A stretch of DNA of 64,000 bases from Rikenellaceae bacterium (GTDB lineage Bacteria; Bacteroidota; Bacteroidia; Bacteroidales; Rikenellaceae), in NCBI GenBank assembly GCA_015060005.1, contig SUZI01000006.1, forward strand, positions 25,826 to 89,825, given 5' to 3'. The position numbers and the translations under genes are program-made. The notes under the pieces were generated by a model. It searched no databases. It saw nothing but the letters and a program-made list of their open reading frames with translations, and was not told the origin of the DNA. This document shows positions 45,708 to 53,529 of this stretch, piece after piece (position 1 is the first letter of the stretch; each line of letters opens with the position of its first letter).

Positions 45708-45715
45708 TATATTTG
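45708..45715 (+). promoter_or_regulatory. Promoter -7 box of the surface lipoprotein gene
   Basis: TATATTTG matches TAnnTTTG and lies 174 nt before the ATG at 45890, leaving a long 5' leader. Confidence 0.72.
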
Positions 45716-45771
45716 TATTTAGAGAAATAGCTTGAAAGAGAGATAGTTATTCTTAAAAATGATAATTTTTG

Positions 45772-45805
45772 CCCTCCTCGATAAGTTAAATTTATCGGGG
45801 GGGGG
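45772..45805 (+). promoter_or_regulatory. 5' leader hairpin with a nine-G homopolymer arm
   Basis: CCCTCCTCGATAA pairs with TTATCG plus a run of nine G (45797-45805), giving a 13-bp stem with two G-T wobbles. It lies between the promoter and the ATG. The homopolymer is prone to length change, which would alter the stem. Confidence 0.6.
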
Positions 45806-45889
45806 TAAAATCGTTTATTAAACGGCTGAATAACAATGGATTACGCTTAAAATAACTTATTTTTAACCAATTAATTAATTTAACACTTT

Positions 45890-48800
45890 ATGAAAAAGTT
45901 TCTTTTGATTGCTGTTGCAGCATTTGGAATGTTGATGACAGCGTGTTCGAAGGACGAGGTTGCTCAGCCTGTAGCAGAGAAGTCTACAGTTACTTTCACT
46001 GTTGCTGCTCCTGAATTGGCAACTCGTGCTGAGCATGGTGATGGTACACTTGCTAAGTACCTCACTTATGCAGTGTACAACCGTGCTGATGGTGCTAAGC
46101 TTTTTGATGGCACTGCAACAATGGACGCAGAACTGAAGGCTACCGTTGAGATTCCTTTCGTTAACGGTATGACCTATGATGTTCTCTTCTGGGCAGAGTC
46201 AGAGAACTCTCCTTACTCAGTAAATTGGACTGCAAAGACTGTTGGTTACAACCCAGCTGTTACTTTGGTTTCTAACTCAAAGGACTACGATGCGTTCTAT
46301 GCTTACGTAAACGACATCCCAGAGATTACAGGTCCTGTAACAAAGACTGTTGAGTTGAAGCGTCCTTTCGCTCAGTTGAACATCATCACTAACGACGCTT
46401 CAGAGGCTGCACAGTCTGGCGTTGTTGTTAAGAATGTTGCTGTTGTTGTTAAGAAGGGCTACACTGCATTTGACTTTGTTGCTGGTAATGGTATCAATCA
46501 GGGCGCTGTTACTTTCGACACTGCTGCTGCACAGACTACAACAGCTTTGTTGGCTGTAAACTACCTCTTCACAGGTGGCGAGAAGTCATTGGTTGACGTA
46601 GAGTTTACTTATACCGACGTTAACGGTAAGGTAGATGCTGCTGGTGAGGTTATGGAGTTCGCTTCAGTTCCTGTACAGCGTAACTACCGTACAAACATCG
46701 TAGGTAGCCTTTTGACAAGCGATGGTAAGTTCAGTATTGAGACTAAGCCAGGATTTGAGACTACAGAGCACAATGTAGATGTTGTAACAGTTGCTTCTGC
46801 ACAGGACCTTGCTGATGCATTTGACGCGTTGAACGATGACGACGATACTAACGACCCAGACCAGATTATCCTTACAGGCGATATTGATTTGAATGATTTG
46901 CTTGGCACACGTGCTGAGACTATTAAGAACGGTTTGACAATCGCTAAGAACAAGAAGGTTACACTCGATTTGGGTGGCTTTACTCTCTCGTTCGATTCAG
47001 AGCAGCAGGGTGCATCTATGATTGTAAACAATGGTGATTTGACAATCTCTAACGGTAATGTAGCATTTTTGTACAAAGGTCAGCCTGATACAAACTATGG
47101 TAAGGGTAACTACACTATCAGCAATTCTGGTAAGTTGACTATCAACGGTGCAACTGTATCGGTAGATGTTGTAGGTTATGAGAATGACAAGTTCCCACAC
47201 GCTCTGTATGCTGTTCAGACTAATGGTGAGGTTGTTATCAACGATGGTAGTAAGATTGTTAATGACCACAATATTGCTTTGCGTATCTTTGCAAATGTAT
47301 CTCCTGCACATCTGACAATCAATGGCGGTGAGCTTAAGGGTCTGCGTGCAATTTGGTTGCAGTTGCCAAGTGCTGATGCAACAAAGGCTCCTGAGGTAAA
47401 TGTAAATATCAATGGTGGTAAGATTATCGGTACAGCTGTTGATGGAACAAAAGATAGCGAGAACATTCTGGCTCTCTACTCATACAGCTATGGTAACTCT
47501 ATGCAGAATGTGGAAATCAACATTACAGGCGGTGAGTTTACTGGAGACATTGCTTTGACAGGTGGTGCAAATAAGACTGCTATCGAGACATTGAATATCA
47601 CAGGTGGTACATTTAACGGTCTTTGGGGTGATGTTTATAGCTATGGCGAAGATGCTTTGGCTGCTGAGGCTATCACCATCAAGGGCGGTGAGTTCTCAAC
47701 ATTGTATCCAATGGTATACCTTGACTCTGCAGAAGAGGTTCTCACTTTGGCAGAAGATATCGCTTTGGAGGAGGCTCTCACGTTTAATGGCGAGGGTACA
47801 CTCGACTTGAATGGTAAGACTCTCTCAGCTGTTTCTACTCAGACTGGCACAAACTACAATATGATTGATGTTCGTGGTACTTTGACAGTAGCTAACGGTA
47901 CTATCACTACCAAGCACGAGGGTCAGAATATGGGTTGGAACAACTCAACAAACGTATTCAACGTAACCGCTGGTGGTGTATTGAACCTTGAGAGCGTTGT
48001 TGCAAAGAACTTGGGTGGCTCTGATATGGCATTTGTTGCTCACCTCAACAACTGGGGCGAGGTTACTCTGAATGTAAACAACTCAACTTTGGAGTCTCCT
48101 TACGTAGCTGTTCGCGTATTCAATAGCGGCTACGATATGAACAATGTTACTATCAAGAACTCTACATTGAAGGCTAAGAACTGTGTATGGGTACACAACT
48201 ACACTGCAGCTGATTTCGGCACACAAGATAAGGCTGATGCTCAGAAGGCATTGCTTAACTTCGACATCCTCAATGGCACAAACACATTTGAGTATACCGC
48301 TGCAGCTGTAAGACTCGGTATGACTAATTCAACCTACCTTATCGACAATGCTGTAGGTTTGAAGTATGTTGCTGAGCAGGTAAATAGCGGTGCTTCATAC
48401 TACAAGGGCTCAACTATTAAGCTCATTGCAGACATCGATCTCAACAACGAGGAATGGACTCCTATTGGCTCATTTGCTCAGGAGCACGGCTTTATGGGTA
48501 ATTTCGATGGCAATGGTAAGGTTATCAAGAACTTGAAGATAAGCAACATCTCTCTTGACGCTGATAACTATGCCTATGCAGGTTTGTTTGGTCTAACTGA
48601 GGGCGTTGACGCTAATAACGAGAACTACATCAAGAACCTCGTTATCGAGAACGTAAACATCTCTACTGAGGGTCATATCGCTGCTGCAGCTATCGCTTAT
48701 CCATATTACACTAATATCGAGAACGTATTGGTTAAGGGTAACGTAACTATCAAGGGTGGTAACTACACCTCTGGTGTTTTGGCTTACACAAGACGTTGCG

Positions 48801-49150
48801 TTAATGCTAAGGATATTGCTATCGCAGCTAACGAGGGCTCTTCAATCGAGGGCGATCAGACCATTGGTGGTGTGATTTCTGATATTCAGATGAACGGTGG
48901 CTTGAAGGCTAACTACTCTAACTTCGCAGCTTCAGGTTTGACTATTAAGGGAAATAAGTGTGTGGGCGGTATTTCTGGTATCATTTCACAACAGGCTCTG
49001 AATGGTGCTACTGTAAAGAATGTAACCATCGTTTGTGATGACGCAAGAAGAGGTATTATCTCTGGTGCTGATGGCGGTAATTATACCATTACAAACCCTT
49101 CATACGAGAATGTTACGGGTGCTGATACATTAGTTGGTGCTGAATATTAA
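45890..49150 (+). CDS. Large surface lipoprotein: fimbrillin-like N-terminal domain (DUF6562-like) plus beta-helix repeats
   Basis: This 1086-residue lipoprotein starts with a signal peptide and lipobox (MLMTACSKDE; lipidated Cys near residue 19). Residues about 30-290 resemble fimbrillin/Mfa-like DUF6562 domains (STVTFTVAAPELATRAEHGDG, TYDVLFWAE, RPFAQLNI, PVQRNYRTNIVG). From about 300 to the end the protein is a run of short beta strands rich in Asn, Gly and Thr (GDLTISNGNV, GKLTINGATV, HLTINGGELKG, VNINGGKIIG, LNITGGTFNG), a right-handed beta-helix. It ends with GLUG-like segments (FMGNFDGNGKVIKNLKI). An adhesin or surface-layer role is likely; no partners (fimbrial anchor or tip genes) are adjacent. 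It is bracketed by the 190-bp repeat. Confidence 0.82.
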   Translation: MKKFLLIAVAAFGMLMTACSKDEVAQPVAEKSTVTFTVAAPELATRAEHGDGTLAKYLTYAVYNRADGAKLFDGTATMDAELKATVEIPFVNGMTYDVLFWAESENSPYSVNWTAKTVGYNPAVTLVSNSKDYDAFYAYVNDIPEITGPVTKTVELKRPFAQLNIITNDASEAAQSGVVVKNVAVVVKKGYTAFDFVAGNGINQGAVTFDTAAAQTTTALLAVNYLFTGGEKSLVDVEFTYTDVNGKVDAAGEVMEFASVPVQRNYRTNIVGSLLTSDGKFSIETKPGFETTEHNVDVVTVASAQDLADAFDALNDDDDTNDPDQIILTGDIDLNDLLGTRAETIKNGLTIAKNKKVTLDLGGFTLSFDSEQQGASMIVNNGDLTISNGNVAFLYKGQPDTNYGKGNYTISNSGKLTINGATVSVDVVGYENDKFPHALYAVQTNGEVVINDGSKIVNDHNIALRIFANVSPAHLTINGGELKGLRAIWLQLPSADATKAPEVNVNINGGKIIGTAVDGTKDSENILALYSYSYGNSMQNVEINITGGEFTGDIALTGGANKTAIETLNITGGTFNGLWGDVYSYGEDALAAEAITIKGGEFSTLYPMVYLDSAEEVLTLAEDIALEEALTFNGEGTLDLNGKTLSAVSTQTGTNYNMIDVRGTLTVANGTITTKHEGQNMGWNNSTNVFNVTAGGVLNLESVVAKNLGGSDMAFVAHLNNWGEVTLNVNNSTLESPYVAVRVFNSGYDMNNVTIKNSTLKAKNCVWVHNYTAADFGTQDKADAQKALLNFDILNGTNTFEYTAAAVRLGMTNSTYLIDNAVGLKYVAEQVNSGASYYKGSTIKLIADIDLNNEEWTPIGSFAQEHGFMGNFDGNGKVIKNLKISNISLDADNYAYAGLFGLTEGVDANNENYIKNLVIENVNISTEGHIAAAAIAYPYYTNIENVLVKGNVTIKGGNYTSGVLAYTRRCVNAKDIAIAANEGSSIEGDQTIGGVISDIQMNGGLKANYSNFAASGLTIKGNKCVGGISGIISQQALNGATVKNVTIVCDDARRGIISGADGGNYTITNPSYENVTGADTLVGAEY

Positions 49151-49187
49151 TAAGTACACTCTACATAAGCCTTTGATAAGGCTTGAG

Positions 49188-49219
49188 CCGCACTTTCCGA
49201 AAGGGAGGTGCGGTTTTTT
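49188..49219 (+). terminator. Terminator after the surface lipoprotein gene
   Basis: CCGCAC pairs with GTGCGG and is followed by six T. A smaller hairpin, AAGCC/GGCTT, lies just upstream at 49167-49184. Confidence 0.85.
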
Positions 49220-49242
49220 GTGTTCCTGAAAGGGCACAAAAA

Positions 49243-49626
49243 CAATGAGTAATGAAGTAGAGAGTAATGGGAGTTTAGGGAGTAAATAAGGGAAACTAAA
49301 GGGTATTAAAGGAAACTAAAGTCGCAATAAAAAATGGTTTTTACCTTTTAGTTTATAGTTGGTATAAGGTAGATTCCCATCGCCTAACCTTTGGTTAGTC
49401 GGGGAATGACGTTAATATAATGAGTAATTGGTAGAGAGAAATTGAGTTTGCAGGGAGGATAGGGAAGATAAGGAGTAAGGGAAACTAAGGGATACTAAAG
49501 GAAACTAAAGTCGCAATAAAAAAATAGTTTTTACCTTTGAGTTTGTATAAGGTAGATTCCCATCGCCTAACCTTTGGTTAGTCGGGGAATGACGTTAATA
49601 TGATGAGTAATTAGTAGAGAGTAAAG
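49243..49626. repeat. Intergenic repeat, copies B and C in tandem
   Basis: Two adjacent copies of about 190 bp (49243-49430 and 49431-49626) share with copy A the motifs GGAAACTAAAGTCGCAATAA and GGTAGATTCCCATCGCC, the CTAACC-TTT-GGTTAG palindrome and the end GACGTTAATATAATGAGTAA. Copy C keeps the longer 5' part seen in copy A (GGGAGGATAGGGAAGATAAG), copy B has a variant. No gene is supported in this stretch. Confidence 0.9.
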
Positions 49627-49660
49627 GGCTGTCGCAACAATTTGTTGGACAGCCCTTTTA
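49623..49660. terminator. Terminator after the nitroreductase gene (minus) at the repeat edge
   Basis: AAAGGGCTGTC pairs perfectly with GACAGCCCTTT around a 14-nt loop. It lies 22 nt beyond the stop of the minus-strand nitroreductase gene. Confidence 0.85.
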
Positions 49661-49681
49661 TAACGGTAAGATTGGGTGAGG

Positions 49682-50326
49682 TTAGTCGATATACTGCACC
49701 ACATCCATATTGCGTGGGGTGGGGTTGGGCTGCTCATCAGCATAGCCGACACCTACGCAGAGCAACAGCTCATAGCCCTCGCTGAGGCGGAGGCTCTCCA
49801 AGAATGGCTTGCCCGCATCGGTGCGGAAGAAACCAATAGGTCCCATCATACATATAGAGCCCAAATCGAGCGAGGTGGCTGCCAGCATCATATTGCCTGC
49901 CATAAGTCCACAATCGACCTGCGTGCAGTGCCCCGGCTTATGAGCAACGAAGATAACAGCAGGGGCATTGCGGAACATATTCTTGAACTCGGGCTGCTCG
50001 ACCATACGCTCGGCAGGAGTGCCCTTAACAGATGACTTATAAGCAGCAGTGATATTATCCAGCCACTCCTTGCTGTCGACAACACGTACCTCCCACTGCT
50101 GAGCATTCATACCATTGGGTGCCCAGATGCCACACTCGACAATCTTATCGAGCAAATCGCGAGGCACAGCCTGCTCCTTGTAAGCACGTATGCTACGACG
50201 CGAGAGGATGTCATCGATAGTCTGATTAGCATCGGCAGGGGCTGATGCAGGGGCTGTGGACTGCGGCTGGCAAGAGGTGCCGACAAAGAGTGCAGCCAAA
50301 AGAGCGGCGGTGAAGAGACGTTTCAT
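49682..50326 (-). CDS. Nitroreductase family lipoprotein
   Basis: This 214-residue protein combines a lipoprotein signal (LFVGTSCQPQ; Cys near residue 19) with a nitroreductase fold. FMN-binding motifs are SRRSIRAYKEQAVP near residue 43, WAPNGMNAQQWEVRVV near 68, and GLMAGNMMLAATSLDLGSICMMGPIG near 145. Nitroreductases usually reduce quinones, flavins or nitro compounds with NAD(P)H in the cytoplasm. A lipidated, exported form is unusual but recurs in Bacteroidetes, where its electron donor is unclear. It starts 24 nt after the LuxR-type gene and is likely in the same unit. Confidence 0.88.
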   Translation of the reverse strand: MKRLFTAALLAALFVGTSCQPQSTAPASAPADANQTIDDILSRRSIRAYKEQAVPRDLLDKIVECGIWAPNGMNAQQWEVRVVDSKEWLDNITAAYKSSVKGTPAERMVEQPEFKNMFRNAPAVIFVAHKPGHCTQVDCGLMAGNMMLAATSLDLGSICMMGPIGFFRTDAGKPFLESLRLSEGYELLLCVGVGYADEQPNPTPRNMDVVQYID

Positions 50327-50350
50327 AAAGATATATTTTAGGGGGTTAAA

Positions 50351-50956
50351 CTATAAATCCTTGACATCGACAATGCCATTCATAACAGCATAGATAGTCT
50401 GACGACCGATAGCCTTAGAGCCTATCTTCTCGCTGATGTTGCGGCGGTGGAAGATGACCGTAGGCGTAGAGATATTGAGACGGTCGGCAATCTCCTTATT
50501 GATGAAGCCCTTGACGCAGAGTGCCAAAACATCCTTCTCGCGGTCGGAGAGAAGCGACATCTCCTCCTCGTGGATGTGGTGCTGTAAGCCGTGGGCAGAG
50601 TGCTCGACATTGTGCATCATCAAAAAAGCCTTCAGCAGCTCACGCTCGGGACGACGTATGTCGATAGAGCGGAAGGAGGGCGAAACGGTAGCATCGTTGC
50701 CCTCGGTGAGCACGATGCAACGACGTGCTAAAGGGGTGAAAAAGTCGATGTGGGCACGTAGAACATCTGCCGAGATGAAGTAGTGGATGATGGGCTCAGG
50801 CTGCTCGCCAAGATACTCATCCATAGAGTTATAGCTCGCGATAGCGACATCGCGAAAGACGCCGACAAAGGGTGCTATGTCGGTCAGGATAGTTCGCATC
50901 GCCAAACAGCAGAGCGAATTGGGATGGATGATGGCTATGTGAGGTTTGCAATTCAT
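50351..50956 (-). CDS. LuxR/NarL-type DNA-binding regulator with a degenerate receiver domain
   Basis: This 201-residue protein has an N-terminal receiver-like domain (about 1-115; IAIIHPNSLCCLAMRTIL) and a C-terminal LuxR-type HTH (about 135-195; LSDREKDVLALCVKGFINKEIADRLNIS, the recognition helix TPTVIFHRRNISEKI). The acidic pocket and the phospho-acceptor Asp expected after the third strand are not visible (HYFISADV instead), so phosphorylation control is doubtful. It is divergent from a TonB-dependent receptor gene with a perfect dyad between them, which suggests it regulates that gene and itself. Confidence 0.85.
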   Translation of the reverse strand: MNCKPHIAIIHPNSLCCLAMRTILTDIAPFVGVFRDVAIASYNSMDEYLGEQPEPIIHYFISADVLRAHIDFFTPLARRCIVLTEGNDATVSPSFRSIDIRRPERELLKAFLMMHNVEHSAHGLQHHIHEEEMSLLSDREKDVLALCVKGFINKEIADRLNISTPTVIFHRRNISEKIGSKAIGRQTIYAVMNGIVDVKDL

Positions 50957-50961
50957 CGCTA

Positions 50962-50969
50962 CAAAGATA
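50962..50969 (-). promoter_or_regulatory. Promoter -7 box for the LuxR-type gene
   Basis: The minus strand reads TATCTTTG, only 5 nt before the ATG at 50956, implying a nearly leaderless transcript. Confidence 0.6.
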
Positions 50970-50990
50970 ATACTTTTAGCGAGAAAGAAA

Positions 50991-51010
50991 AACTATCAAT
51001 AATGATAGTT
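50991..51010. promoter_or_regulatory. Candidate operator dyad between divergent regulator and TonB receptor
   Basis: AACTATCA and TGATAGTT form a perfect 8-bp inverted repeat with a 4-nt spacer. It lies between the two -7 boxes, 22 bp from each, and touches the expected -33 area of the receptor promoter. Confidence 0.65.
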
Positions 51011-51031
51011 GATGGGTGGTGGGCAATTTTA

Positions 51032-51039
51032 TAACTTTG
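51032..51039 (+). promoter_or_regulatory. Promoter -7 box for the TonB-dependent receptor
   Basis: TAACTTTG followed by CGG, 29 nt before the ATG at 51069. A TTG element about 20 nt upstream fits the -33 position. Confidence 0.72.
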
Positions 51040-51068
51040 CGGCGAGAAATTTAATAATCAGAAAGATA

Positions 51069-53417
51069 ATGAAACTACTTTTTGCAATGTTGCCACTCAT
51101 CGGTGGTTCTATGGAAGAGATACCACAAGTGGAGGCAGATACAACCATACAGAAGCATATAGAGGTGGTTGAGGTGGTGGTGCTGAAAAACCCAAAACAG
51201 CACGTTGGACTGCGTTATCAACCTATATCATCGACAGTCGTGCAGCAGAGTCAAATAGAGCGTGAGAGAGTGCTCTCGGTGAAGGATTTGTCGGCTGTGG
51301 TGCCCAACTTCTACCAGCCGGACTACGGCTCAAAGATGACATCGTCGATATATGTGCGTGGCTTTGGAACACGTATCGACCAGCCTGTGATAGGTATGTT
51401 GGTGGACGGAGTGCCATATCTGAACAAGAACAATTACGACTTCGATATGTTGGATGTGCAGCGTGTGGAGTTCCTGCGTGGCCCGCAGAGTACACTCTAT
51501 GGTCGTAATACGATGGGAGGTCAGATGAATGTATATACCATATCGCCACTACTGTATCAGGGCTCGCGTGCATCCGTAGAGTACTCGACGGGTAACACGT
51601 GGCGAATGAAGACGTCGGTATATGATAAGGTGAGCGACAGATTTGCATTCTCGCTGGCGGGATACTACAATAGCACGGATGGACACTTCGAAAACCTCAC
51701 AACGGGCGAGGACTGCGACTGGGGTGAGAGTAGCGGCGGTCGCCTGCGTACTATATGGACACTCGGCAGAGGCTGGGAGATAGATAATGTAGCGTCGGTG
51801 AGCTACACCAACGAGGGCGGTTATGCGTACGGACGGTTTGATGAGCAGACAGGGGTGCAGTCGTTGCCTTCGTACAACTCGCCAACGAGCTATGAGCGAC
51901 TGATGGTGAGCGACGGATTGTCGGTAGAGCACCTGGGTGAGCGAGTACACTTCTTCTCGAAGACAAGTTATCAGTTTACGCACGACAAGATGAATATTGA
52001 TAACGATTTTACCCCAGCGTCATACTTTACACTTATCCAGGAGCAGCACGAACACGCCTTTTCGGAGGATTTGGTGTTGCGTTCGGCAGAGCAGTGGCGA
52101 CGCTATCAGTGGATTGTAGGTGCGTACGGATTCTACAAGAAGATAGATATGTCGGCTCCGGTATCGTTTATGCAGGATGGAATCAACAACCTGATACTTG
52201 GTAATATGCCACCGCAGATAAAGAGTTTCCTGAAGGTCAATCCGTTTGATATTGAGAGTAATTTTGATATCCCGACATACGGTTTGGCACTCTATCACGA
52301 GTCGTCGCTTCGTGCGGGAGAGCGTCTGCGTTTTACGGTAGGTCTGCGACTCGACTACGAGAAGACAACGATGGATTATGACAACTTCTCGGCGGTGGAT
52401 TACAAATTTGATATGTCGGCGATGGTGCCTAATATGCCGGTGTTGGATAGAACGGTCGAGGTGCCATTCAGGGGTCGCGAGTCGCTCGATTTTCTGGAGT
52501 TGTTGCCAAAGTTTGCGGTGAACTATACCACAGGCGTGGGCGATGTGTATGCTACGGTTACTCGCGGATATAAGGCAGGAGGTTTTAATACGCAGATATT
52601 CTCGGATATACTGCAAAATAAGATGAAGACTGCACTTATGGCTGACGCTATGGCAGGTATGGGTGGTGGAGCACCAGGTGGCGGCGGTATGCCAGGTGGA
52701 GCACCTTCGGGACAGCCCTCGACAGCAGCATCGGGTCAGCAGTCAACAGATGGTGCAACATACGATGAGGCATCGGTTACGACATACGACCCAGAGTACA
52801 GCTGGAACTATGAGGTGGGGACACATCTGAAGTTCGTAGAGGGTAGATTGCTCGTGGATGTGTCGGCGTTCTGGATTGAGTGCCGCGACCAGCAGCTGAC
52901 AGTATTCCCCGAGGGTACGACAACAGGTCGTATGATGTCGAATGCTGGAAAATCACGCAGCCGAGGTGTGGAGGCGTCGTTGCAGTGGCGTACACAGTGG
53001 GGCTTGCAGATGACGGGAGCTTATGGCTACACAAATGCCAAGTTTAAGGAGTACAACGATGGTCAGGCGGATTATTCGGGAAAATATCTGCCATACGCTC
53101 CGCAACATACAGCATCGGCTTCGGCAAGCTATACGATAGGTGTGAATGGTAAATTGTTGGATGCGATTGTGCTGGGCGTGAACTATCGTGGTGCAGGTCG
53201 CATATATTGGGATGAGGCGAATAGCCACTACCAGGATTACTACTCGCAGCTGGGTGCATCGGTAGAGCTGCAAAAGGGCGACTTCTCGCTCTCGTTGTGG
53301 GGACAAAACCTAACCGATACGGAATATAATACATTCTATTTCAAGTCGGTGGGTAACAGCTTCTTTAGCTATGGAAAGCCTCGCGTGTTGGGCGTTACAC
53401 TATCGTATTCGATGTAA
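51069..53417 (+). CDS. TonB-dependent outer membrane receptor with a Gly/Pro-rich loop
   Basis: This 782-residue receptor has a short signal sequence (MKLLFAMLPLIGGS), a plug domain about 45-165 (SIYVRGFGTRIDQPVIGMLVDGVPY, DVQRVEFLRGPQSTLYGRNTMGGQMNV) and a 22-strand type barrel to the end, with QNLTDTEYNTFYF near the C-terminus. It lacks a SusC-type CarboxypepD domain and no SusD gene follows, so it is more like siderophore, haem or cobalamin receptors than a SusC. A low-complexity insert (about 524-565: GMGGGAPGGGGMPGGAPSG then Ser/Thr/Gln-rich) lies in a likely extracellular loop. Start: the frame is open upstream across the promoter, so the ATG at 51069 is used. Ligand unknown. Confidence 0.9.
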   Translation: MKLLFAMLPLIGGSMEEIPQVEADTTIQKHIEVVEVVVLKNPKQHVGLRYQPISSTVVQQSQIERERVLSVKDLSAVVPNFYQPDYGSKMTSSIYVRGFGTRIDQPVIGMLVDGVPYLNKNNYDFDMLDVQRVEFLRGPQSTLYGRNTMGGQMNVYTISPLLYQGSRASVEYSTGNTWRMKTSVYDKVSDRFAFSLAGYYNSTDGHFENLTTGEDCDWGESSGGRLRTIWTLGRGWEIDNVASVSYTNEGGYAYGRFDEQTGVQSLPSYNSPTSYERLMVSDGLSVEHLGERVHFFSKTSYQFTHDKMNIDNDFTPASYFTLIQEQHEHAFSEDLVLRSAEQWRRYQWIVGAYGFYKKIDMSAPVSFMQDGINNLILGNMPPQIKSFLKVNPFDIESNFDIPTYGLALYHESSLRAGERLRFTVGLRLDYEKTTMDYDNFSAVDYKFDMSAMVPNMPVLDRTVEVPFRGRESLDFLELLPKFAVNYTTGVGDVYATVTRGYKAGGFNTQIFSDILQNKMKTALMADAMAGMGGGAPGGGGMPGGAPSGQPSTAASGQQSTDGATYDEASVTTYDPEYSWNYEVGTHLKFVEGRLLVDVSAFWIECRDQQLTVFPEGTTTGRMMSNAGKSRSRGVEASLQWRTQWGLQMTGAYGYTNAKFKEYNDGQADYSGKYLPYAPQHTASASASYTIGVNGKLLDAIVLGVNYRGAGRIYWDEANSHYQDYYSQLGASVELQKGDFSLSLWGQNLTDTEYNTFYFKSVGNSFFSYGKPRVLGVTLSYSM

Positions 53418-53444
53418 AAAAGAGTTGTAAAACAATACAAATTT

Positions 53445-53479
53445 TATCGGGTAGTCATTTATGACTATCCGATTTTTTG
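53445..53479 (+). terminator. Terminator after the TonB receptor
   Basis: ATCGGGTAGTCA pairs with TGACTATCCGAT (one G-T) around a 5-nt loop, followed by a T run. Confidence 0.9.
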
Positions 53480-53499
53480 TATTTCGGCAGAATGTTGCT

Positions 53500-53507
53500 T
53501 ATCTTTG
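53500..53507 (+). promoter_or_regulatory. Promoter -7 box for the BACON-nuclease gene
   Basis: TATCTTTG followed by CGAGG, 22 nt before the ATG at 53530. It rules out the longer in-frame start at 53461. Confidence 0.75.
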
Positions 53508-53529
53508 CGAGGTTATATTCATTTCAACT

